From Amarolinea aalborgensis (GTDB taxonomy: Bacteria; Chloroflexota; Anaerolineae; SSC4; Amarolineaceae), in assembly GCF_900491745.1 (NCBI RefSeq), contig NZ_UETR01000013.1:1-64000 (forward strand): DNA of 64,000 nt, written 5' to 3'. Made by a program: the position numbers and the translations under genes. Below, piece after piece: positions 1 through 6,993 of the stretch. The notes below the pieces were generated by a model. The model was given only the letters and a program-made list of their open reading frames with translations, did no database searches and was not told the origin of the DNA. Numbering within the stretch: position 1 is the stretch's first letter; each line of letters begins with the position of its first letter.

Positions 1-578
1 TTGCAGGTCAGGATGCGCGCATGGCGGATGCCCGTCAGCAGGTCGGCCCCGGACAGGCGAATGATCTGCTGGCTGGGATCATAAATGAAAGGGATGTTCA
101 GTTCCGCCGCCTCTTGGGCGTACTTGGTCATGGCCGTTGGGTCGTTAGGCGAAATGATGACCAGGTCAACGTCGGCCCGCGGCAGCGCGTGCAGAGAAAG
201 CTCCGCCGCCCGCGCCATGGCGCCCGTGTAGAACGAGGCAATCTGATTCTGCTGCAGATCGGTGTTGACGAAAAAGGAGGCGGTGTAGTCCTGCGGATAG
301 ATGGCGATGCCCGTGGTGTCAATGCCCTGGGCTTCGAGCCAGCGCTGATAATCGCCAAAATCCTGGCCTGCGGTGCAGAACAAGTAGGGGTGTGCGCCCA
401 AAAGGCGCAGACTGTAGGCAATGTTGGCGGCACAGCCGCCGCGTTGACGGCGCATCGAGTCCACCAGGAAGCTGACGCTCAACGTATGCAATTGCTCGGG
501 CAGGATATGATCGGTAAAACGCCCGGGGAAAGACATGATGTAGTCATAAGCGAGGGATCCGGTAACAACGACAGCCAT
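1..578 (-). CDS. PfkB-family carbohydrate/nucleoside kinase, 3' end outside window
   Basis: This reading frame starts at an ATG preceded by a strong AGGAGG ribosome site and runs off the left edge, so only about 192 N-terminal residues are visible. The opening MAVVVTGSLAYDYIMSFPG and the later RRQRGGCAANIAYSLRLLG segment match the N-terminal half of PfkB/ribokinase enzymes, especially bacterial adenosine-kinase-like proteins. The ATP-binding and catalytic DTxGAGD region lies outside. The stop codon of mtnA sits inside this gene's Shine-Dalgarno sequence (17-nt gap), so the two are co-transcribed and probably coupled. Being in a SAM-riboswitch operon with mtnA suggests recycling of adenosine or a methylthioribose-like nucleoside; the substrate is inferred only. 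Confidence 0.8.
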   Translation of the reverse strand, partial: MAVVVTGSLAYDYIMSFPGRFTDHILPEQLHTLSVSFLVDSMRRQRGGCAANIAYSLRLLGAHPYLFCTAGQDFGDYQRWLEAQGIDTTGIAIYPQDYTASFFVNTDLQQNQIASFYTGAMARAAELSLHALPRADVDLVIISPNDPTAMTKYAQEAAELNIPFIYDPSQQIIRLSGADLLTGIRHARILTC

Positions 579-595
579 GAGCCTTCTCATTCCTC

Positions 596-1681
596 CTACG
601 TGTCGCCGGCCTTGCGCTGGCCCAGCCGGATACGGGCTTCCGCGGCCTGTTTGGCCTGGCGCAGGCTGTTGAGATAAGGCGGATAACAAATGCCCTCTTC
701 GGTGACAATGCCGGTGAGGTAGCGATGGGGAGTCACATCGAACGCGATGTTCAGGACATGGACGTTGGCTGGGGCCACGGCCACACCGCCGATGTGCGTG
801 ATCTCATCCGCGTCGCGCTCTTCGATAGGAATATGGTCGCCAGAGGGCAGGTTGAGATCAATCGTCGAGGTGGGAACCACGGAGTAACAGGGAATGCCGT
901 TCTCTTTGGCAAGCACCGCCAGCTTGTAGCTGCCGATTTTGTTTGCCACATCGCCGTTGGCCGCCACCCGATCAGCCCCAAAAAGAACCACGTCCACTTT
1001 GCCGGTGCGCATCAAGTGCCCGGCCGCATTGTCGGCAATCAAGGTCATGGGGATGCCGTCTTGCATCAGCTCCCAGGCCGTGAGGCGCGCACCCTGCAGG
1101 CGCGGCCGCGTCTCATCTACCCAGACGTGCACCTTCTTGCCCTGTTCCACGGCGGCGCGTACGACGCCGAGTGCGGTGCCGAAGTCCACCGCGGCCAGAG
1201 AACCGGTGTTGCAGTGGTGCAGAATGTTGGCGCCGTCCGGGATCACCGCCGCGCCGAATGCGCCCATGCGGCGGTTGATCTCAACATCCTCGTTCGCCAG
1301 GCGCTCAGCCTCGGCCAGCAGCGCGCTGCGGATGTCATCGGTGTTGGGTAGAACCAGGTGGTAGGCCAGCTCAAGCAGGCGTTGGGTGGCCCAACTGAGG
1401 TTGACGGCCGTGGGACGAGCGGCATCGAGCACAGACTTGGCGGCTTCCAGGTCAATCAGTAGACTGTCGCGTGTCAGCGCAGGGCTTTGAAACGCAGCCA
1501 GCGCCATGCCATACGCGCCGGCCGCGCCGATCGCCGGCGCGCCGCGGATGGTCATGTTGCGAATCGTCTCTGCCACGGCTCGATAATCGTCGAATTCGGG
1601 CAGCTCCAGGCGCTGCGGCAGCAGGCGCTGGTCAATCATCTGAACGGTGCGGTTTTTGCTATTCCACCAAATCGTGCGCAT
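596..1681 (-). CDS. mtnA: S-methyl-5-thioribose-1-phosphate isomerase
   Basis: A 361-residue protein of normal length for MtnA, which isomerises methylthioribose-1-phosphate to methylthioribulose-1-phosphate in methionine salvage. The family signature is intact: GAPAIGAAGAYG (47-58), HHCNTGSLA with the expected catalytic Cys157, the VHVWVDETRPRLQGARLTAWEL block (given here as positions 184-205), and FGADRVAANGD with catalytic Asp237. The closely related aIF2B subunits lack the Cys/Asp pair, so the enzyme call is favoured. It is the first gene after a SAM-I riboswitch, which fits its pathway, and is followed by a PfkB-type kinase. Confidence 0.95.
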   Translation of the reverse strand: MRTIWWNSKNRTVQMIDQRLLPQRLELPEFDDYRAVAETIRNMTIRGAPAIGAAGAYGMALAAFQSPALTRDSLLIDLEAAKSVLDAARPTAVNLSWATQRLLELAYHLVLPNTDDIRSALLAEAERLANEDVEINRRMGAFGAAVIPDGANILHHCNTGSLAAVDFGTALGVVRAAVEQGKKVHVWVDETRPRLQGARLTAWELMQDGIPMTLIADNAAGHLMRTGKVDVVLFGADRVAANGDVANKIGSYKLAVLAKENGIPCYSVVPTSTIDLNLPSGDHIPIEERDADEITHIGGVAVAPANVHVLNIAFDVTPHRYLTGIVTEEGICYPPYLNSLRQAKQAAEARIRLGQRKAGDT

Positions 1682-1730
1682 GACTACTCCGGTCGCTCAT
1701 CTGACCCTGGGCCGGTGTGGCGGGGCCAAA

Positions 1731-1763
1731 TAAAAAGCGCCCCTGGCAACGGCCAGCAGGCGC
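1731..1763 (-). terminator. Intrinsic terminator between SAM aptamer and mtnA
   Basis: On the minus strand the arms GCGCC-TG-CTGGC and GCCAG-G-GGCGC enclose a CGTT loop and are followed directly by TTTTTATTT. This is the best intrinsic terminator of the leader. It lies about 50 nt before the mtnA start, where an attenuation terminator of a riboswitch is expected. Confidence 0.75.
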
Positions 1764-1793
1764 AAAAAGATGCGAGAGCCAACTCTCATCTTT
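1764..1793 (-). promoter_or_regulatory. Hairpin overlapping the riboswitch P1 stem (expression platform)
   Basis: Minus-strand arms AAAGATG-AGAG and CTCT-CG-CATCTTT with a TTGG loop form a hairpin ending in a short U run. Its 5' arm uses the same bases (1785-1790) as the 3' strand of aptamer stem P1, so the hairpin and P1 cannot form together. It may be an antiterminator or a first terminator; the sequence alone does not settle the polarity. Confidence 0.6.
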
Positions 1794-1895
1794 CAGGCGA
1801 GCGTAGCCTACACTCCCTGCCGGAATTGGCACCAGCGATAATCACAGGTTGCCGGAGGTTCAACGGGCCGGTCCCTTCCCTCCTCTGGATGAGTT
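1783..1895 (-). promoter_or_regulatory. SAM-I (S-box) riboswitch aptamer
   Basis: The minus strand shows the S-box pattern in order: P1 5' strand CTCATC, then CAGAGGAGGGAAGGGACCGG, CCCGTTGAACC, CCGGCAACC, GGTGCCAATTCC, a variable P4 hairpin, and GAAAGATGAG closing P1 (1785-1790 with 1888-1893). These are the conserved core elements of the SAM-I class. A consensus promoter lies just upstream, hairpins just downstream, and the controlled gene mtnA belongs to methionine salvage, all of which agree. SAM binding is known for the class and inferred here. Confidence 0.95.
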
Positions 1896-1924
1896 TCCAG
1901 TTCTGAATTGTTCTTAGCCGGGCG

Positions 1925-1953
1925 ATAGTATCACAGGGCGTCGCTTTTGTCAA
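1925..1953 (-). promoter_or_regulatory. Sigma-70-type promoter of the riboswitch-mtnA operon
   Basis: The minus strand carries TTGACA (1948-1953), a 17-nt spacer and TACTAT (1925-1930). The predicted start point is about 25 nt before the riboswitch P1 stem. Confidence 0.8.
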
Positions 1954-1957
1954 ACAC

Positions 1958-2533
1958 TTAGCCAGCAAACTGGGCCAGCGCGCGGCGCAGCCGTTCTTCG
2001 ACGCCGCTGATGTCGCGCGGAATGGCCTGCACGGCGCGCTGTGCTTCGACAATGCTGTAACCCAGCGCGGTCAACGCATCAATTACTTCAGCATCGGCGG
2101 CGGTCAGGGCCAGCATTTCATCGGTTGCGGCCACCACACCGATGCGATCCTTGAGCGTCACCACGATCTTCTCGGCGGTTTTCTTGCCCACGCCCGGCAC
2201 CCGCGCCAGGATGCCAGGCTGCTCTTGGCTGATCGCCAGCCGGATCGCATCAGGCGCCATGGCCGACAGAAGCGTCAACGCGCCTTTTGGCCCAATGCCA
2301 GGCACGGTGAGCAGCAGGTTGAACAAGTCATGCGCCTCTTCCGTCGTGAAGCCAAACAGGCTCAGATTGTCTTCACGCACTTGCAGGTGCGTGTGCAAGG
2401 TAATCTCGTCAACCGTGCGCGTGCTCATCAGGACATCAGCGGGTACAAACACTCGATATCCAACCCCGCCGACGTCCACGATGATGGAGTCTTTGCTACG
2501 CGCGATGACCTGTCCATGCAAACGAGCAATCAT
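1958..2533 (-). CDS. ruvA: Holliday junction branch migration protein RuvA
   Basis: A 191-residue protein with the standard RuvA start MIARLHGQVIARSKDSIIVD (OB-fold domain I). Two helix-hairpin-helix segments follow in domain II (VPGIGPKGALTLLS near 80-95 and VPGVGKKTAEKI near 112-124), then a C-terminal domain III that contacts RuvB (EVIDALTALGY). RuvA binds four-way junctions and positions the RuvB motor. It is the last gene of the yebC-ruvC-regulator-ruvA run; ruvB is not in the window. The mtnA promoter begins right after its stop codon. Confidence 0.95.
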   Translation of the reverse strand: MIARLHGQVIARSKDSIIVDVGGVGYRVFVPADVLMSTRTVDEITLHTHLQVREDNLSLFGFTTEEAHDLFNLLLTVPGIGPKGALTLLSAMAPDAIRLAISQEQPGILARVPGVGKKTAEKIVVTLKDRIGVVAATDEMLALTAADAEVIDALTALGYSIVEAQRAVQAIPRDISGVEERLRRALAQFAG

Positions 2534-2613
2534 CTCTTGGCCTCTTGTCTCTGCTGATTCTTCTGTCGCGCGTGATCCTGGCGGCCCTCATTGGCGCCGC
2601 CAGCAAACGCCTG

Positions 2614-3345
2614 TCAGCCTGGATCAGGCTGCTCGTTGAACTTGTAACCGGCTCCCCGCACCGTCAAAATATGCGTGGGCTTGGACGGATTCACTTCGAT
2701 CTTCTCACGCAAGCGCCGAATTCCCACTTCCACCAGGTTCGTACCACCCGCCACGTCGTAACCCCACACATCGCGGAACAACTGCTCCTTCGAAGTTGGC
2801 TGCCCGGCGCGCGTGATCAGATAGGCCAGCAATTGATATTCGATGGGGGTCAGGTGAACGATGGCGTCCTCGACCGTGACCTGGCGCAGTCGTGTGTCCA
2901 GTGTCACGCGACCGATTTGCATGATTTGGACAGGCGGTGTTTGTTCTGTCCATTCGACCCGGCGCAAAACAGCCTGGATGCGCGCGTCCACCTCCTTGAA
3001 AGCAAATGGCTTGGTGATATAATCGTCCGCGCCTAACTCAAAACCATGTACAATATCGTCAACGCTGCCCAACGCGGTCAAGATGATAATGGGAGTGTCG
3101 GAACGTTTGCGAATCTCCTCGCACATGCGAAAGCCGTCCATGCGCGGCATCATCACATCCAGGATAACCATATCCACCGGGGTTCTTTCGAAGATTTGTA
3201 AGGCGTCTACGCCGTCGGCCGCGGTGAACACGGTATGGCCATGGGCCTCCAGGGAAAGTCGAATCAGGTTTCGCAGAGGCGCTTCATCTTCGGCCAACAG
3301 AATGCGGCAATGGCGTACAATGTCTGATGCGGCTTTCGTTGCCAT
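2614..3345 (-). CDS. OmpR/PhoB-family response regulator (orphan)
   Basis: A 243-residue two-domain regulator. The receiver (about 13-130) has the acidic pair near ED20-21, phospho-acceptor Asp63 in ILDVMMPRMDG, and a KPF motif. The C-terminal winged helix (about 145-238) ends in the family hallmark TVRGAGYKF. The start follows an AAGGAG site. It lies 22 nt after ruvC and 80 nt before ruvA on the same strand, inside the resolvasome cluster, with no histidine kinase nearby. Its partner kinase and targets cannot be told from the window; a role in a DNA-damage or envelope response is possible but unproven. Confidence 0.92.
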   Translation of the reverse strand: MATKAASDIVRHCRILLAEDEAPLRNLIRLSLEAHGHTVFTAADGVDALQIFERTPVDMVILDVMMPRMDGFRMCEEIRKRSDTPIIILTALGSVDDIVHGFELGADDYITKPFAFKEVDARIQAVLRRVEWTEQTPPVQIMQIGRVTLDTRLRQVTVEDAIVHLTPIEYQLLAYLITRAGQPTSKEQLFRDVWGYDVAGGTNLVEVGIRRLREKIEVNPSKPTHILTVRGAGYKFNEQPDPG

Positions 3346-3367
3346 TCAACTCTCCTTCTGGCTGGTT

Positions 3368-3862
3368 CTAGCCACGTTTGAGCAACTGGTTGAAGCGCGC
3401 CGAATGATGATGACACACAGCAATCGCAATGGCATCGGCCGCATCGTCTGGTCGCGGTATTTGGTCTAGGTTCAACAGCATACGCACCATTTGCTGCACC
3501 TGCGACTTGTCAGCTCGTCCGTAGCCCACCGTGGCCTGCTTCACGGCCTGCGGCTTGTACTCAAATACGGGCATAGCGGCCTCGGCGGCGGCAAGTAAGG
3601 CCACACCACGCGCCTGGCCCACGGCAATCGCGGTGGTGACGTTGCGACTGAAGAAAAGCTCTTCAACGGCCATTGCTTCCGGATGGAACTGCGCAATGAT
3701 GCTAGATAGTTGACGAAAAATCGAGAGCAGACGTTGCGGCATCGGTTGATCAGGCGTCGTTGTGATGGCGCCATACGCCACCAATTCAAGCACATCATCA
3801 GGGTTATCCACCAAACCGTAGCCCATGATGGCGGTGCCGGGATCAATTCCGAGGATTAACAT
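3368..3862 (-). CDS. ruvC: Crossover junction endodeoxyribonuclease RuvC
   Basis: A 164-residue RuvC resolvase of normal length. The RNase-H-like fold carries the four expected acidic residues: Asp7 in LILGIDPGT, Glu67 in MAVEELFFSRN, and Asp140 and Asp143 in RPDDAADAIAIAVCHHH. The enzyme cuts Holliday junctions after RuvAB migration. It sits between yebC (96 nt upstream) and the response regulator. The start has only a weak ribosome site, but the frame cannot start later without losing the first catalytic Asp. Confidence 0.95.
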   Translation of the reverse strand: MLILGIDPGTAIMGYGLVDNPDDVLELVAYGAITTTPDQPMPQRLLSIFRQLSSIIAQFHPEAMAVEELFFSRNVTTAIAVGQARGVALLAAAEAAMPVFEYKPQAVKQATVGYGRADKSQVQQMVRMLLNLDQIPRPDDAADAIAIAVCHHHSARFNQLLKRG

Positions 3863-3958
3863 GTCACGACCGTGTTATCTGGATGCTCTGTCATCCCGTG
3901 GGTCGCCGCGCCGCAGTGACAGCGTCCGTCACGCCAGCGAGGTGACCCACGCAAGAAG

Positions 3959-4711
3959 CTAAACCGCGTTTTCCATCGCTGCCAGCGCCTCGTCGGTCAC
4001 TTCCAGGTTGGAGTAGACTTTGGTCACGTCGTCCAATTCTTCCAGGTTCTCCATGAGGTGCATGACTTGCACTGCCTCGACCGGTTCAATGGCAATGGTG
4101 GTCTTAGGCACCATGATGAGTTCGGATTCTGTGATGTGCAGTTTCTGCCGAGTCAACGCTTCGCGCACAATCTGCAGATCGCCTGGATTGGTGTAGATTT
4201 CTGCTTCGCCGTCTGCAAACTGGATATCGTCGGCGCCGGCTTCGAGGGCGATTTCAAAGAGCTTGTCTTCGCTCTGACCTTGCGTTTCGATGATGATGTG
4301 ACCACGGGCCTCGAACTGCCAGGCCACAGAACCCGCTTCACCGAGGTTGCCGTTGGCGCGTGTGAACAGGCGCCGGATGTCGCCGATCGTGCGATTGCGG
4401 TTATCGGTGACGATCTGCATCAACACGGCGATGCCATGCGGACCATACCCCTCGTACAGAAGCTCCTCCAGCAAGGTGTCCTTGTCAGTGCCTGCCCCGC
4501 GTTTGATCGCCCGTTCGATGTTGTCGCGCGGCATGGCGTTGGCCTTGGCTTTGTCTACGGCCAGGCGCAATTTGAAATTGTATTCGGGATCCCCGCCCTC
4601 GCGTGCGGCAATGGTGATTTGACGGGCCAGTTTCGTGAACAAAGCGCCGCGCTTTGCGTCGGTTGCGCCTTTTTTGCGCTTGATCGTTGCCCATTTACTG
4701 TGACCAGACAT
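3959..4711 (-). CDS. yebC: YebC/PmpR-family regulatory protein
   Basis: The 250-residue length and the opening MSGHSKWATIKRKKGATDAK are diagnostic of the YebC/PmpR family, as are RDNIERAIKRGAG and YEGYGPHGIA. Members act as DNA-binding regulators or, in some bacteria, as translation factors that relieve ribosome stalling at proline-rich stretches. The start follows AGAGGAG. Linkage to ruvC is classical. Whether this copy works in transcription or translation is not shown by sequence. Confidence 0.93.
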   Translation of the reverse strand: MSGHSKWATIKRKKGATDAKRGALFTKLARQITIAAREGGDPEYNFKLRLAVDKAKANAMPRDNIERAIKRGAGTDKDTLLEELLYEGYGPHGIAVLMQIVTDNRNRTIGDIRRLFTRANGNLGEAGSVAWQFEARGHIIIETQGQSEDKLFEIALEAGADDIQFADGEAEIYTNPGDLQIVREALTRQKLHITESELIMVPKTTIAIEPVEAVQVMHLMENLEELDDVTKVYSNLEVTDEALAAMENAV

Positions 4712-4867
4712 AAAAACACTCCTCTGTGTTTCCAGGCCAATTCAACGAGAAGGGTCGCGCCAATTGACCATGATTAGACTAAGATATTATAGCACAGAAT
4801 TGACGAACTTCGGATTTCCCGCCTGAGAGCCGTCATAGGGTGGGAGTACACGCAGCCTCGTCAGTGA

Positions 4868-6538
4868 TCAGTCCCTCACGTGTTTCACCGCGCCTGACTC
4901 TGCGAGCTGCGCCCGGCCGCGCACATGCGCTTCCACCGCGCGGATGAAACCGAGGAAGAGCGGCCGCGGCGCAGTAGGCCTTGACTTGAACTCAGGGTGA
5001 AATTGGCTGCCCAACATCCAGGGATGATCTCGCAGCTCCGCGATTTCCACCAGGCGGCCGTCTGGCGACAAGCCGCTGAAGACCAGCCCGGCCTTTTCCA
5101 GGATAGCCCGGTAGGCATTGTTGAATTCAAAGCGATGCCGATGGCGCTCCATCACGGTATTGACCTGATAGGCCGCGGCTGCGCGCGTGCCCGCCACCAG
5201 GTTGCAGGGATAAATGCCCAGGCGCATGGTGCCGCCCAGCTCTTCCACGGCGCGCTGGTCTGGCATCAAGTCAATGACCGGGACGCGCGTGGTGGGATCG
5301 AATTCCACGCTGTTCGGTTCATCGCTGTCGAAGACATGGCGCGCAAATTCGATGCACAACACCTGCATGCCCAGGCACAGGCCCAGGTAGGGCACTTTCT
5401 GTTGACGTGCAAAGCGCGCCGCCACGATCTTGCCTTCGATGCCGCGATAGCCAAAGCCGCCCGGCACCACAATGCCGTCCACCGTCTCCAGGAGGTGGGC
5501 GCTGCGCCCCTTTTCCAGATCCTCCGAACTGATCCAGGTGATCTCCACGCCGTAGCCGAGCGCCCATGCCGCATGTAGCAGCGCCTCGCGCACGCTCATG
5601 TAGGCATCTTCCAACTCGACATACTTGCCGACGACGCCGATCTTGAGCATCGGTTTGTCCTCACGCGCACGCGCCACCAACGCGCGCCATTCTGCCAGGT
5701 GGTCGCCATGCTCGGCCGCGGTCGCCACAGCCTGGGAATAACCAAGCCGGCTGAGGACATAATGCGCCAGCCGAGACTGCTCCAATTCCAGGGGCACGGC
5801 GTAAACGGTGTCAGCCGTCACCAACGGCACCACCGCTTCAACATCCACATCGCAAAAGAGGGCAATTTTCTCGCGCAGGCTGTCTTCCACGGGATGATCG
5901 GAGCGACAGACAATGACATCGGGTTGGATGCCGATGCTGCGCAGTTCGCGCACACTGTGCTGCGTCGGCTTGGTCTTCAGTTCGCCCGAAGCAGCCACAT
6001 AAGGCATCCAGGTGACATGCAGATACAGCGTTTTGTCGCGCCCCACATCTTTGCGCATCTGGCGGATGGCTTCCAGGAACGGCAGCCCTTCAATATCGCC
6101 CACGGTGCCGCCCACTTCAACAATCACAACCTGCGCCTCGCTCGCTTTGGCCACCGCGGCAATGCGGCGCTTGATCTCGTTCGTCACGTGCGGAATCACC
6201 TGAATGGTGCCGCCGAGGTAATCGCCCCGCCGCTCGCGTCCGATGACTTCTGCATAAATCTGGCCCGAGGTTACATTGCTGGCGCGGCTCAAATTCTCAT
6301 CAATGAAGCGTTCATAATGGCCCAGGTCCAGGTCGGTCTCGGCGCCGTCTTCGGTGACAAAAACCTCGCCATGTTGATAGGGCGACATGGTGCCCGGATC
6401 CACGTTCAGGTAGGGATCCAGTTTTTGGATTGAAACCGTCACCCCGCGACTCTTCAGCAGCCGTCCCAGCGCGGCCGCGGTGACGCCTTTGCCCAACGAG
6501 CTGACAACGCCGCCGGTCACAAAGATGTAGTTGGTCAT
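4868..6538 (-). CDS. pyrG: CTP synthase
   Basis: A 556-residue enzyme converting UTP to CTP with glutamine. The start is placed at the MTNYIFVTGGVVSSLGKG methionine because it matches the family N-terminus and follows GAGGAG; the 48 codons upstream in frame look non-coding. The synthetase part has the P-loop-like GGVVSSLGKG and LDPYLNVDPGTMSPYQHGEV. The C-terminal class I glutamine amidotransferase part has the nucleophile Cys in YLGLCLGMQ and the His/Glu of SQFHPEF. The roughly 220-nt leader contains a perfect 14-bp hairpin. Confidence 0.96.
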   Translation of the reverse strand: MTNYIFVTGGVVSSLGKGVTAAALGRLLKSRGVTVSIQKLDPYLNVDPGTMSPYQHGEVFVTEDGAETDLDLGHYERFIDENLSRASNVTSGQIYAEVIGRERRGDYLGGTIQVIPHVTNEIKRRIAAVAKASEAQVVIVEVGGTVGDIEGLPFLEAIRQMRKDVGRDKTLYLHVTWMPYVAASGELKTKPTQHSVRELRSIGIQPDVIVCRSDHPVEDSLREKIALFCDVDVEAVVPLVTADTVYAVPLELEQSRLAHYVLSRLGYSQAVATAAEHGDHLAEWRALVARAREDKPMLKIGVVGKYVELEDAYMSVREALLHAAWALGYGVEITWISSEDLEKGRSAHLLETVDGIVVPGGFGYRGIEGKIVAARFARQQKVPYLGLCLGMQVLCIEFARHVFDSDEPNSVEFDPTTRVPVIDLMPDQRAVEELGGTMRLGIYPCNLVAGTRAAAAYQVNTVMERHRHRFEFNNAYRAILEKAGLVFSGLSPDGRLVEIAELRDHPWMLGSQFHPEFKSRPTAPRPLFLGFIRAVEAHVRGRAQLAESGAVKHVRD

Positions 6539-6618
6539 GCAGGCTCTTCTCCTCTTCGATTCAGCCAGGGTCAGCGTGACGCTGGCCGTTACTGCGATTG
6601 CCGTACCTATGCAAACGA

Positions 6619-6650
6619 AAGAGACACGGGGACTATTCCCCGTGTCTCTT
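6619..6650. repeat. Perfect 14-bp inverted repeat in the pyrG leader
   Basis: Arms AAGAGACACGGGGA and TCCCCGTGTCTCTT pair perfectly around a 4-nt loop. On the minus strand the right side runs into TTTCGTTT, a weak U-rich tail. It may be a leader attenuator of pyrG or a small dispersed palindrome; no second copy was noticed in the window. Confidence 0.8.
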
Positions 6651-6762
6651 GGCGACGTTGAAAAAATGGGTCGCGGCACCAACCCGCGTCCGTGGCCGCG
6701 CCCCCATCGTTTTGCGATGATTTGTTGTACTGAAACCGTTTTGTCGCCTGGTCATGGCGCTC

Positions 6763-6791
6763 AGTATAGCGCATAACCGTGAGATTTCCAA
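6763..6791 (-). promoter_or_regulatory. Probable pyrG promoter
   Basis: The minus strand has TTGGAA (6786-6791), a 17-nt spacer and TATACT (6763-6768). A start near 6756 would give a roughly 218-nt leader with the hairpin in its middle. Confidence 0.55.
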
Positions 6792-6993
6792 AGTCCACGC
6801 GGATTCAACAGCAGTTCCAGTTTGGACAAATTCGCTGCGTTCTTTGTGATCTCTGTGGTAAAAAAACCGGCCTACCTTGGGAACTGCGGGCAGGCGATCC
6901 AGGATTTGGCGCGTTCAGCAATCTCGGTTAGGATAAGCCATTGGTTGTAAGCGGCAACCCACCACGGCGCCAAAAACCTGGAAACGAGCTTTT

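Larger units (their letters stand above)
6539..6993. other. Intergenic region between divergent pyrG and dinG-like gene
   Basis: These 455 bases contain no convincing gene. They hold the pyrG promoter (6763-6791, minus), a 14-bp perfect hairpin (6619-6650), and near 6828-6860 a stretch reading GCGTTCTTTGTGATCTCTG that resembles part of the imperfect inverted repeat at 21.0-21.2 kb. No clear promoter for the plus-strand gene at 6994 is seen. Confidence 0.6.

Noticed and set aside
4058..4777. 239-codon plus-strand ORF over yebC
   Set aside because: Shadow of the well-supported yebC frame.
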